Shown piece by piece: positions 1-12,246 of a stretch of 64,000 nt of DNA. The DNA comes from Lineus longissimus. Its lineage: Eukaryota > Nemertea > Pilidiophora > Heteronemertea > Lineidae. Within the stretch, counting starts at the first letter, position 1. Each line of letters opens with the position of its first letter. Location: positions 1,061,501 through 1,125,500 of the forward strand of contig NC_088310.1 in assembly GCF_910592395.1 (NCBI RefSeq), in the 5' to 3' direction. The position numbers were made by a program, and so were the translations under genes. The notes beneath the pieces are model-generated. The model worked only from the letters and a program-made list of their open reading frames with translations. It was not told the origin of the DNA and ran no database searches.

Positions 1-2247
1 GTCACAAATAGACCGACTGGGGCCTGTCTGCCCTACCGTGACACCAACACCTTGACAGAGATGAGACAGTAACAACCAGACCGACTCGGGCCAGGCTGCG
101 CCACCGTGTCGCCAACACGATGACAGAGATGAGGCAGTCACAGCCAGACTGACTCGGGCCTGGCTGCTCCACCGTGTCGCCAACGCGATGACAGAGATGA
201 GACAGCCACAGCCAGACTGACTCGGGCCTGGCTGCTCCACCGTGTCGCCAACACGATGACAGAGATGAGACAGCCACAGCCAGACTGACTCGGGCCTGGC
301 TGCCCCACCGTCCTGTCAACGCGGTTACACAGACGAGACAGTCACAGCCAGATCGACTCGGAACTGGCTGCTCCATCGTGTCGCCAACGCGATGACAGAG
401 ATGAGACAAATACAGCCAGAACGATTCTGGCCTGGCTGTCCCACCGTCTTGTTAAGGTGGTGACAGAGGTGAGACAGTCACAGTCAGATCTACTCGGAAC
501 TGGCTGCTCCACTGTGTCGCCAACGCGATGACAGAGATGAGACAACCACAGCCTGGCTGTCCCACCGTCTTGTTAATGTGGTGACAGAGGTGACAAAGCC
601 ACAGCCAGATCAACTCGGGCCTGGCTGCTTCACCGTCCTGTCAACGCGGTTACAGAGACGAGACAGTCACAGCCATAATTATCTATTCGGTCCTGGCTGC
701 TCCACCGTGTCGCCAACGTGATGACAGAGATGAGACAGTCACAGCCAGACTGACTCGGGCCTGGCTGTCCCACCGTGTCGCCAACGTGATGACAGAGATG
801 AAGACAGCCACAGCCAGACTGACTCGGGCCAGGCTGCTCCACCGTCCAGTCAACGCGGTTACACAGAGGAGACAGTCACAGCCAGATCGACTCGGAACTG
901 GCTGCTCCATCGTGTCACCAACGTGATGACAGAGATGAGACAGTCACAGCCAGACTGACTCGGGCCTGGCTGCCCCACCGTGTCACCAACGTGATGACAG
1001 AGATGAGACAGTCACAGCCAGACTGACTCGGGCCTGGCTGCTCCACCGTGTCGCCAACGTGATGACAGAGATGAGACAGTCACAGCCAGACTGACTCGGG
1101 CCTGGCTGCTCCACCGTGTCGCCAACACGATGACAGAGATGAGACAGTCACAGCCAGACTGACTCGGGCCTGGCTGCCCCACCGTGTCACCAACGTGATG
1201 ACAGAGATGAGACAGTCACAGCCAGACTGACTCGGGCCTGGCTGCCCCACCGTGTCGCCAACGTGATGACAGAGATGAGACAGTCACAACCAGACCGACT
1301 CGGGCCTGGCTGCCCCACCGTGTCGCCAACGTGATGACAGAGATGAGCCAGTCACAGCCAGACTGACTCGGGCCTGGCTGCTCCACCGTGTCGCCAACAC
1401 GATGACAGAGATGAGACAGTCACAGCCAGACTGACTCGGGCCTGGCTGCCCCACCGTGTCACCAACGTGATGACAGAGATGAGACAGTCACAGCCAGACT
1501 GACTCGGGCCTGGCTGCCCCACCGTGTCGCCAACACGATGACAGAGATGAGACAGTCACAGCCAGACTGACTCGGGCCTGGCTGCCCCACCGTGTCGCCA
1601 ACGTGATGACAGAGATGAGACAGCCACAGCCAGACTGACTCGGGCCTGGCTGCTCCACCGTCCAGTCAACGCGGTTACGCAGACGAGACAGTCACAGCCA
1701 GATCGACTCGGAACTGGCTGCTCCATCGTGTCGCCAACGCGATGACAGAGATGAGACAGCCACAGCCAGAACGATTCTGGCCTGGCTGTCCCACCGTCTT
1801 GTTAATGTGGTGACAGAGATGAGACAGTCACAGCCAGATCAACTCGGGCCTGGCTGTCCCACCGTCCTGTCAACGCGGTAAAAGAGACGAGACAGTCACA
1901 GCCATAATTATCTATTCGGTCCTGGCTGCTCCACCGTGTCGCCAACGTGATGACAGAGATGAGACAGTCACAGCCAGACTGACTCGGGCCTGGCTGCCCC
2001 ACCGTTTTGTCAACACGGCGACAGAGATGAGACAGTCACAGTCAGACTTACTTAGGCATGGCTGCCCTTCCGTGTAGCCACCACGTTGACAGACATGAGA
2101 CAGTTACAACTGGACTGACACGGGCCTGGCTGCCCTTCCGTGTTGACAACATGGTGAGGGAGATGAGACAGTCACAGCCAGGCCACATCAGTCTTTTTGG
2201 CTGCCCTTCCGTGTTGACAACATGGTGAGGGAGATGAGACAGTCACT
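1..2247. repeat. 68-bp minisatellite array, about 33 units
   Basis: Tandem units of about 68 bp run from the window edge to about 2247. A typical unit starts GACAGAGATGAGACAGTCAC and continues through GACTCGGGCCTGGCTG and CCACCGTGTCGCCAACGTGAT. Variant units (CCGTCCTGTCAACGCGGTTA, CATAATTATCTATTCGG, CCGTCTTGTTAA) recur as blocks around 300-780 and 1640-1990, so the array has higher-order structure. Units between about 2040 and 2247 are more diverged, as expected at an array edge. The period is not a multiple of 3, so the open frames on the minus strand are repeat artefacts. The array probably continues left of the window. Confidence 0.95.
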
Positions 2248-2540
2248 TATTGAATGGCTAGTGCAATAGGTGTGTCAGATTCCCTGACGCCACTTGGGAG
2301 GTACCCGAGGGCACATTGTCCTTGTTCACTTATAAAGATGTGACTTCTTGGATGGTCAGATAGGGCAACAGCTGTCCAAGCAAAGGTACCTTGGTGTCCT
2401 TATTCACATAATGAGATCTGGCACAGGTGGAATGGTCAAATAGGGCAAGGTGTCTCAGGTGTCCTGGATGTGACTCTTCCTGGGAGGCATCTAACCACAC
2501 GCGACACAATTCTTCCACTGTCGCTTTATAAGACATTTTC

Positions 2541-2789
2541 ACATCCACTGACCATATCTAGTCACAATCAAGACTTGTAAATTTAGGCCAGTCAATAGAG
2601 GGACAAATGCTGAAGACGTTGGCACATCCACTGACCATATCTAGTCACAATCAAGACTTGTAAATTTAGGCCAGTCAATAGAGGGACAAATGCTGAAGAC
2701 GTTGGCACATCCACTGACCATATCTAGTCACAATCAAGACTTGTAAATTTAGGCCAGTCAATAGAGGGACAAATGCTGAAGACGTTGGC
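2541..2789. repeat. 83-bp tandem repeat, three near-identical copies
   Basis: Three essentially identical 83-bp units begin at 2541, 2624 and 2707. Each starts ACATCCACTGACCATATCTA and ends GCTGAAGACGTTGGC. A broken fourth unit starts at 2790 (ACATCCAATG). The near-identity indicates a recent expansion. No coding capacity is apparent. Confidence 0.93.
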
Positions 2790-4666
2790 ACATCCAATGC
2801 TCCGTTCTCAAGTCACAATCAGTGAAATGCTGTCCATGAAATTCAAGCGTTTATTTGCTGAAGGTCTCGAGACCTCATGAAAAGGACATCAAGAGGAAAA
2901 ATAACCAGGAAGTCAATGTATAAGGGAATATAATCATATTACTTCACATCAACTCGAGTTCTGATACAAGATATCTATCTACAAGGTTCCAACATTCTCC
3001 ATCAATTATGCAATACACAACAAACTGGAGCAGAAATTGGAACGTTTTCTCTCCTGATAACATGATAATATGATGTGTTGAACAATCTAACGGAACTTGA
3101 GCATCCGCAGAAATATGATACATACATGTACAATGTACTTTGCAAGTCACACTACAGTAAAAATGTAATAAGGCCTCACTATAACGTCTCATCACAACAA
3201 GATGAAGAGTACGTGTCATTCATGACTTTCAATTTAGAAGTGTTTATCCCATGCTAAACAGACAAATAACTGGACCAACACGACGAATAAATTTATAATG
3301 ATACATTTGAAATACTCAGCAAAATAGCCGAAGAAACAGACACAGGAATAGATAGTTTAAAACTGCTCTGCAAACATGCTACAATTGAAAGGTATTAAAT
3401 GAAATATTCGAAAATGATAAAAGCTAAAAATTTGGTAAATTCATTCAAGTACTTATCCTGTTAGCAACGGTCCAATGATTTCATGGCAGTGATATTTAGG
3501 ACTAGTGACATCTACGACACAGGAACGGAGACTGACTTTCATCACCACGGTGATGTCATGTCCATCACCAGAGTATTCCTACTAATACCACTAACAACAC
3601 AATCTAATCTCACATATTGCAGCTAGAGAAATATGCAACATAGGTTAACTCAGATACATGAAACAGCGCTGGAGAGCGCTAATCAACTTTACACAAGGTG
3701 TGTAAGTTTCTGTTAGATTAAAAACAAACCATTTTTCATACGATATTGATAAATGTGCAAATTCATACCTTCAGTCATGTTTTACATGAAACATCTTAAT
3801 CAAGCTGCATAATTCTCATTATCTAATAGGAAACAAATACAGATAAAGACACTATCCTAAAATGCTACAAATATGCAAACACACGACAATGAGTGAAACG
3901 GTTCATTTAAAAGTACATGTAAATATGAGTAAATATGTACAAAATTAAATAAACCTGTCCATTACTTACAAAGCGGATTGGTTCAGGCTGCAGGATAGAC
4001 TATTGCATATTTACATACATGTAGATAGATTTGTACAGAGTCCATACATTGTATTCAATCAATGGATATTCTACTTCCTAATTATTGCATCATTGTTGAA
4101 ATGATAATGTCGCTCAGACATTTCTGGCAGGATGGTCAAACAATATGACATGGTTCTTAAAGGTAAGGCGGTGATACAACTGACGATGATGCAAAGCTTG
4201 GCCACTTGATCCATCTTCTTCAGCAATTTGATGTTACAAGCATGTCACCTTCAGACAGAGAAGGGGCTCAGCCTGATCCAACATACATGGTTTCAGATGT
4301 ATAACACAAACAACCAACACCACAAGTCGTGAGGCATCTATCCGCATCTGTCACTCCATTGTATCACTCGCCACTTCTTGGAAGATATTAATCAAAATCC
4401 ACATCAATTGCATTGCAATACATGTCGGCAACTTCTCAAACATAGGAAAAACACGGCTTCCCTGGCAAGCTGAGGCTCAAATACCTTCTCACAGCTTTTC
4501 CTATTGAGAATTTCACCAAGCCATAACAAGTTATTTTGATCCCAGTGCGGCTCACAGCCCATTGAACCTAATTGTTCTCTATGATATTGGTCCTTAATTG
4601 TTGCTGAACCTCAACAAGTGGTGTGTTAACCAACAATCCATTAATCCAACATTTCCAACATGAGGC
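2790..4666. other. no gene seen; possible long LBR 3' UTR
   Basis: AT-rich sequence without convincing exons. It lies downstream of the minus-strand LBR stop codon. The first minus-strand AATAAA I noticed is at 2850-2855, so an LBR 3' UTR of up to about 1.9 kb is possible but unproven. Confidence 0.4.
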
Positions 4667-4780
4667 AGCTTTAGAAGATGAAGGGGAAGATACGGTACTT
4701 GACGCGCTCACAGTACTGATCCCAGCTTTAGAAGATGAAGGGGAAGATACGGTACTTGACGCGCTCACAGTACCGATCCC
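4667..4780 (-). repeat. 57-bp exact tandem duplication of the LBR C-terminal codons
   Basis: Two 57-bp units (4724-4780 and 4667-4723) differ at one base. On the minus strand the first unit is the end of the LBR reading frame: 18 codons from [10 protein letters not shown] to FPFIF plus TAA. The second unit repeats these 18 codons and the stop immediately after the first stop, in the same frame. The single change turns CGG (Arg) into CAG (Gln). The second copy therefore lies in the 3' UTR and would be translated only on stop-codon readthrough. Confidence 0.95.
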
Positions 4781-7700
4781 AGCTCTTGCCATACTTCTTC
4801 TGACACGAGTGTTCGTCACGGTATTCTCGGTGGATGAGTAAGATGAGGAAGTAGATCGGATACCAATACGGAATCAGGTGGGCAAAACCACACGGGAGTG
4901 ACCAAGCCAGAGCCATGATAAGGTCCCCAAGGTAGTTTGGATGCCTGCAGAGTCCCCACCAGCCAGATACCAGCAATCTCTTGCCCGCCGATGTGGGCAT
5001 ACTCTCAAGGTCTGAAACACAAATTGTAACGTTGCATGGTCATTTCAATGTTGATGATACAAAGACGGGTTAATTTGACACAAACAAGGTCTCCAACTGC
5101 CTATAACACACACAGGAGTGAGACTCCAAGCCAAACAATTTTGTATGGAAAATATGAGTTGTTTTTGATTTGAATTCATGAATTCGCTTGTTAAAGTGAC
5201 TCCCTGAGACTTACGTGTCAAAGCTGGGTTGTATGGATTCTTCCTGAACTCGTTCTTCTGAGAATTTGATCCACGGAAGATGATGTAACCAGTTACTGAA
5301 ACAATTAAACAGGACATTAATTTGAGTGAGAAACTGATAATCGGGGATCAGCTGAGAGGTAACTGCACTGTGCAAGCAGACCAAATGATAATTCACAGTA
5401 AGGGAACTCACGATTGAGAAGGAAGATGACAGCCAGTCCAGGGAGAGACCAGAGGATGGTGTGTTCAACCAGGTAGCGAGTCTGCAGGCAGTAAAGGAAC
5501 GGAACCCAGGCCAAATCTCCAAAGGCTAACATGTATCCAAACCCTTCTGTTGTGATGTCCATTGTAGTCAGGATTGCTTCCTGCAAAAAGATGCGACAAT
5601 AGTTCTAAACTTGATTAATGTTACACAGGTCAAATATTAAAGATTGGTGGACTTTATTGTCCAGTTCAGAATATGCACAACAGGGTTATGAAGGAATATC
5701 GGCCAGTAGCTGTAAGCGATATTGTTCTCCTTTCAGATTCAAAGTACTGCGACCAACACCCACACAAGAGATCACTTGGTGACAAGCATGAATGGGATAG
5801 TCAGCTTACAGAAGAAACATCCTCCTCATCATAAGATTGGACATGCGCCTCGTGATCACGACACTTACCTCAAACCAGAGAGCATCAGCCACATAGAATG
5901 TCTGGAAGGCGACAACCATCAACAAGGGGTAACTCGGTGCTTTGTGTTCGATGCAATCCTTGGCTATGAAACACAGGTTGATCATGACCCAGCCAATCAA
6001 ACCTGGTCGTAGCTCGCAGAAGAATTTCAAGTCGAGGCTTCCAATCCTTGGGTTGAGTTCATGTCCCATGAACAAGTCGTACAACACATGACCTGAAACA
6101 AACAAATCATCAAATCACTCAAGTTTTAAATTTGCTTCGACTCGAACCAAGGACATCTACACCTTAGCTACCTGGAGGTACATATGTTGACATAAAAGAG
6201 TCTTGTCCTCAAAGCTATTTAGTGAGACTGAGAATGCTTCAGAAGAGGTAGACAATGGGCATGACTGTCATGAGTGATTTGGTCGTCAGATTGATAGCTC
6301 ATTTAATTAAGTTAATCAACCAATCAATTCCCGAATGCCCACACAGTGGTCATCAATATTGTTCCACTCACCAGTATTAGCCCCAGCAGCCAAGGCATGG
6401 TTTGGTGCATGTCTCGCCTTGAAGTAGAGAGCCATGGACAACACAAAGGAGAAGATGATAGCTGTGGTCATGAGGGCCAAGAACTTGTCATACACAAAGA
6501 CTACAGGCACTTTGAAGTAGACTGCCACTGCAAAGGCTGCCATGCTGATCAACAGAGAAAGGAAGCCTGCAATATAAAGAAAAACATCCAATGGAAATAA
6601 GAGAAACACTTGGTTGCAGGGGAAACGTTATGCGAGGATTTAGGATGGCAGAAAATGCAATTATCTGAGCTTGGCAGGTTGGTTGAGACCGACTGTTTGT
6701 TCATTTCACTGCCGTCAGCCTTTTTGTGAAATCTGAATCCATCAATTTCCTCATGGTGTCATTTAGGCTCATCTCATCATAGGGTCACATTTCTCACACT
6801 ATCAGTTACTGCAAAATGAACCTACCATTGCATCTGTAGCTCAATTTCTTCCCGGACCTGAGAAGCTGTCCTTCTACAACTTGTCCAAAAGGCAGCACTG
6901 CTAACACTGCTTGGAAGGCAAACCACCCCAGGAACACCAGTGTTGCCTTCAAGTCGAAGAAATCACTCCACTTGCCTGAACATGGAGGAAGTTTGGTCAG
7001 TGTGCACGAGTTCTGAAATAGGTTAGATCAAAATTGTATATCAGAAAGGATGAAAGTAAGGCATTCAAGGACAACTGCTTCAAAAGTACCCATGGTTGTC
7101 ATCTTGCACACGTTAGAGAGCACGGATATAAGCAGATACCATTCCTCTGCTCTAAATAGTCATTTTTCATTTCTTCTGCCCATCATATTTTCTTATAACC
7201 AATTGAATCAGTCAATTACCATCAAAAAGGTAAGGTAAAGCAAAGACACTGGCTTCTATTCTTACCTTTGTACAAGCCATATTCACATAGTAGACGATAG
7301 TTGGCAAGAGGAGGGTCATGAAGGCCGCACCAATAGGGCCACCAAATTCAATCTCCTTAGTCTTACCAACACGTTTGTGAGTCTCCATCGGCATCTCTTC
7401 GAGTAATGGTTTCACCACCTCCTACAAACAGGACAAGGATAAAAGTAACTGCAACTTGTACCATTTTGGAAGTACATGTATATTTAAAAAGACATACACA
7501 ATCGCTCACCTTGACCATGGAAGACAACTTCTCTGAGGCCTACTTTGAAGCGACCTTTTCTAATGTCTGGCACAAAGTGATCTTATTGTCAGGTTACTAT
7601 TGATGGGGTGAGTGATTCTTCTTACCGGTTCTTGTTTGGCAGCTATTCTTAATGAATGTCTTGTTGGTGTGACAGCTCTTAGCTCGTGGGCAGGCTCAGC

Positions 7701-9344
7701 TGGTGGAGGGACGTCTGTGCCAGTGTGTCTCCGTGATTGTCTTGGGGGAGTCGGCGATGGACTCTCTGCTAGTGGTTTCTCTTGCCTAGTGGGAGTTTTA
7801 TTGCCTCCACCACGACTCTTGCTCCTTGGTCGTCCACGACCTCGTGACTTTGAACGGCTTCGCCTGCCTCTTGCCGGGGATGCCTTCCTGGCCGGAGACT
7901 TGGATCGCGTTCGGAATGAAGCTTCCGACTAGAACAGAATGCCGAGGTTTAACATGAGATTCATAACAGGTCGTATTCAATATCAATCAAAGTGAACATC
8001 TCATTGAAGTAGACAGGAGTAGCTTATTACTTTCTTCTCATCGTTTAATTTTTTTGAATTTGTAGTGTGCATTATCTCCCAATTGAAAAGGCTGAATATT
8101 TTGAGCAGTGATAATAATAATGCTGGATTACGATTATGAATCATTTTTTAACAACATTACATTACATACAGCTATGTATGGATGTGCCACACTTTCACCT
8201 CCAAGTTCAATTCTATCAGCTATCACCAAATACTACAACCAAAGATTAATTGAAAAAACACATGCATTGGTTCTGATTGCATAGCAATACAAACTACCTA
8301 ATTGTGTACAGTATGCACCAAGGCATTACGAGACAGATTATGCAATAAAACACCAGTCTGAATAATGGTTACATGTAGTTTGAAAAGGGCAAGAAGGGTT
8401 AGAGAGAAGCAGGTGAAGTTCTACTAACTTGTATGATAGACAATGCAAGAAGGAAAAACATACATTTTGTACTTACTTACCTATCTGACCAAGAGAAATG
8501 CTTACGAAAGATCTTACCAGCACAATTACATTTAGAGAAAGACCACTCACCAGTAAAATCAGCTGATCGAGTGTGTTCCACACATAGGCCTTGGATAAGC
8601 CTGTGAGTTGGTATGCAAACTTTGACCTGTCAGATCAGACCACTGGACATAGGCGACCCAGGTTTCTCCATTCACTACACTCCCTCTTACCTCATGTCAA
8701 GTATAATCTAACCACTTTTGTCTAGTTTGAACAATTGGGTAATATAATGCATACTTGGGGTTTCCCATTTTTAATTTATTTGACAAATGGTAATCATTGA
8801 ACTGAACTGAATTCATACATAACAATGTACGGCCATGATATTTGTTTTTACATCATAGCTGACATTTTAAAACTCACCTTATCCTTTTTGATGATGATGA
8901 TAATGCCTGACTGATAGTATTCAACAGTGCACTAAATTCAAGAGACTGCTCAGTTGACTTGAACCATGGTAGTTGAAACGTAGGCTGTACAAGTCCATGG
9001 ATCAGTCAAGGCATGAGCCAGCACCATCTTAGCGGCCAGGAAGGGTGTGGGACCAAAGAGAAAACAGCCCGAAGAGTAAGACTGAGAGAAAGCTTTGTAA
9101 AGCATATTATAGGAACACACAATGATATCTCTCTGATGAGCTAGCCAGCAGACACAAAGTTGAAGCTTACTCGAACTTGCTTCTCCAGTAACATCCTTGT
9201 TGTACCATCCTCAAATTCTAAAGTGTACTCTTCTACATTGTCAACTACTTTGCAGGGATACCAGAGACCTTTGGAGCCACTCCAGTGAGCAAAAACGTGC
9301 TCCCCGACCCCATGTGGGAGGCTTTTGGCAGCACTGCTGGTCAT
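4728..9344 (-). CDS. LBR: lamin B receptor / sterol C14-reductase
   Basis: Inner nuclear membrane and ER protein that tethers chromatin and lamin and has the delta-14 sterol reductase fold. Nine coding exons with matching phases: 9171-9344, 7626-7928, 7266-7421, 6826-7012, 6372-6566, 5869-6092, 5412-5580, 5215-5295, 4728-5011, giving about 590 residues (human 615). Residues 1-58 form a Tudor domain ([29 protein letters not shown]). Residues 59-159 are rich in RS, KSR and PAR, like the vertebrate RS hinge. Several membrane segments follow. Both ERG4/ERG24 signatures are intact: [12 protein letters not shown] (exon 6) and [18 protein letters not shown] (last exon). C-terminal motifs [14 protein letters not shown] and [20 protein letters not shown] match human LBR closely. 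The Tudor and RS parts separate it from TM7SF2/DHCR7. A 5' UTR intron is likely. The last codons are duplicated downstream. Confidence 0.96.
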
Positions 9345-10790
9345 GCTAGGAATCTAAACGTGGAGTTGTTCTAGGTCTAGGAGAAAGAGAAGAGTGCCAA
9401 TGGTAATGAACAACATCAAGCATAACACGTTAGTTGCAGCAGAGAGAAATGGACTCCTTATTACAAGAATTCACAATTTTCATTGGTCATTCCTTTGCAC
9501 AGGAATGACCCAGTCCCACTAAGCAAAGGTGGCCTAAAATCGTTATCACTGAATTCGTGTATGAGGCAAACAGCAAAACCAAACAAATAAATCCTGACAC
9601 ACTTCTTTTTTCTTTTTGCCCTATCATCTACTAGTAAAAAGTATAATGAAATACTGAATATAATCAATATTCCTAACTTTTCTCATTGTAAACCATTGCC
9701 ATTGCCATTCATTGACTATAGTTTGTGTCATTATCTGAGACCAGTGCCAATTAGCCTCAATTTCAAGTTCAAACAGAGAGTGTCTTGTCTCAACTCAAGA
9801 AGTATGTCATTAGGATTGCATGCAAGGTTTATTAAAAGCAACGAAACAGAAATAAATCACCTAAGTTCTACATACAAGACAACATCAAAACTGTGCTCCC
9901 AAGTTAAGAGGAAGGTATTTTTTGGCTTCCAATACATTTCTTGCGTGTCAAACATTTCAAAGATGATATTGAGATGAACTTGAAGCATTTTGGTCCAGCG
10001 AATTGCCCGGATGGGAACACCAACAGACTCCAGAGTTGGTATAAACTTACTTTGGAAATAAAGCCAAAAAATATTTCTTCCAGATGACTTGAAAGAACAA
10101 AGGAGTTTAACAGTAACACCGCTGTACCGCTTTTGGCTTCGCCACTGCAGGCATGCTAAGATGATCAAAGATTCAACTTGTATCTTTCCTGGATAAAAAG
10201 TCATGGACTGATGTGAAATACATGTATCATTGTTAATGTATGTTATTGTTACAAGCATGAAGATGTTACAAATAAATTTAAAGGTGAACACCAACCCAAC
10301 ACCCCTCGATCTAATGTCTGTCTTCATGACTTGACTGGCGATGACAGTAATTGACACAGGCTAGTCTGAGGTGACTCCCACTCCCAAGTCATGAAGTCCC
10401 TTTCTTATAATAAGTTTTTAGTTAAGAGGCCTGGGCAACTTAATTGTTGAAAACAAAAGGGTGTTTCCAATTCCCCAGTAGTTTGTGTCATTTTTTCGCC
10501 CAACTACATAAACTATAAAGGCACCATTACGACGGCATTTGGCATTCGGACATTGTGATTGTCATGATAGAGTGATAAATTAACCCATCGGATGATAGGA
10601 CGAGTTTGAAAATTGGGGCAGCCCGGCAAAAGCGACGGCAGCGCCATGTTTCTTGTTTGGATAGCGACCGGCCTTGACACAGAAACAAAGGGCACGCACT
10701 TTTAGCCCCAATATCTACCGATCTCAGCTAAAACACGCATTGAATACACTAACAAAACAATCCTGATTTCTTAAAAAATCCATAGCTTAC
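9345..10790. other. likely LBR 5' UTR intron; no coding gene seen
   Basis: Between the LBR start codon and the candidate promoter. Just upstream of the ATG, the minus strand reads CACGTTTAG then ATTCCTAGC, a possible acceptor at about 9355. A GTAAGC donor on the minus strand ends at 10790. A 166-codon minus-strand open frame at 9857-10357 has no recognisable domain and is best treated as chance. Confidence 0.4.
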
Positions 10791-10945
10791 CTAGATTTTT
10801 GAAATCGGAATAGGGTTTGCGACAAATTAGGGGTAATTTAGGGGACCAAAACGATCTTTCACAATATACAAGCCGGAGAGAACCGACGCTTGGCGGGCTG
10901 CGTTGTGATTGGCCAACGCTAATTGGTCAACGGTGATTGGACAAA
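10791..10945 (-). promoter_or_regulatory. candidate LBR promoter with three CCAAT boxes 14 bp apart
   Basis: ATTGG occurs at 10908-10912, 10922-10926 and 10936-10940, i.e. three CCAAT boxes in LBR orientation with exactly 14-bp spacing. A GCTTGGCGGG (E2F-like) sequence lies at about 10889-10898. Downstream in the LBR direction, CTAG then GTAAGC at 10790/10791 could end a non-coding first exon. CCAAT arrays of this kind are typical NF-Y promoters, often of growth-linked genes. Function is inferred only from sequence. Confidence 0.45.
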
Positions 10946-12246
10946 ATTAGATCAATCCCTTTTCTATGCAAATGATGTAAACTTTCGGTAGCTGATAGCG
11001 CTGAAGAACAAAACAAATAGCGTGTTCGATTACTAGCGCCGCGCTTACTCGAGTAAGGTCTCATTAGGATTTAGTAAAATATTTTAATTTTTTTGTATTC
11101 TATTCATGCGCGGCCAACCCTAAAAGATCATTGATTTCTTGGTCCTCACAGTATCCCAGTGGTGATTTAGCAGAACTTGGCAAAAACATGTTGCCATTGG
11201 GGATGGTGAACAGAGCTAGGAGCCAATGCGACGCTTATGAATTCGTTGTCAGTCCTTTTTTACTTTTTGAATGGAGCCTGCCGCCAGAGCTTTCGGGCTC
11301 GATTCATACTACCTACTGGGCATGCGCATCAAGGCCAAAGATCTGGTGCTTACCGAACCGCGGCGCTAGAAATCGAACGCGCTAAAAGGCCATGCGCTAC
11401 AACAATGTACACACCCACTCTGTAGCACCAACACAACAGGTTTTGAACCACATTGATCTCGGTCATTCTATATTAGGAAGTGCTATTGGGTGATAAGTGA
11501 CAATGGAATAATAGGAGGTTGATAATAATAGAGATGCTAATGCAGTTGAAACGCCTAACACTAACACGAACAGGTCCATTTTTTGGTAAGCCAATTAATT
11601 GTCCCCAAAATAGACCGAGGAATACAATTATCACCTCTTGCATACTAGTATTATCCAATCCATCCTGGAATACTAGAGTAAGTTGTATGCTCCTAACCTG
11701 GCACATACTGTCAATACTGAGCTTGGTCATCAGTGCCAAGTGTTGGCCTGATGTTCAGGATGCATAAGCTCGGTCATTGGTACAGAGTACTGCATGTATT
11801 GGCCTGAAGTTCAGGAGGAGGACTATTATCCAGCATTCAATGAAACAGCAAATATGAAAGAAAAAATTTTGTTATGAAAACTAGAAATGTTTTATTTCTT
11901 TCAAAAGCACATCTGGAGTACAAATTGCATCTGGAGTACAAATTGCATTTCAACAACATTGGAATAAATTGATATCACAACTGATTGTAAATCTTGTTCA
12001 TCTGCAGAGACGACCAATTTCATGCAGAAACCATCAGAGGCACCAGTGGTAAATTCAGAGCAACGAGTCCTGTTCCAGTCGCTTACACAATGTGAAACCA
12101 ATGGAGCCAAACACACTACTGATTAGTTCTGTAGGTTAGAATGATTGTCAGTAAAAAATTGCAGAATGGTATACACATATATCCTGGTCTGTTCTCATGA
12201 TAGAGCACCTCGCATTATTTAACACATTTGAAGATGATATCCTTGT
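10946..12246. other. LBR-CDIN1 spacer with short duplications
   Basis: No gene recognised. It holds an 18-bp perfect tandem pair (CATCTGGAGTACAAATTG at about 11911-11946) and imperfectly repeated segments around 11710-11820 (TTGGCCTGATGTTCAGGA and TTGGCCTGAAGTTCAGGA). The 3' flank of the minus-strand CDIN1 gene ends here. Confidence 0.5.
11891..11896 (-). terminator. candidate CDIN1 polyadenylation signal
   Basis: TTTATT on the plus strand is AATAAA on the minus strand, about 350 bp beyond the CDIN1 stop codon. It is the first canonical hexamer I noticed downstream of the gene. Position only; not verified by transcripts. Confidence 0.45.

Noticed and set aside
2-910. Minus-strand open frames with repeated SHLCHRVGDT motifs
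   Set aside because: They are translations of the 68-bp minisatellite; the period breaks the frame every unit and no homology is visible.
1-2247. CRISPR array
   Set aside because: Repeats are contiguous minisatellite units with no unique spacers, in an animal genome.
9857-10357. 166-codon minus-strand open frame upstream of LBR
   Set aside because: No domain, no conserved motif, no splice context consistent with a gene; lies in a likely 5' UTR intron.
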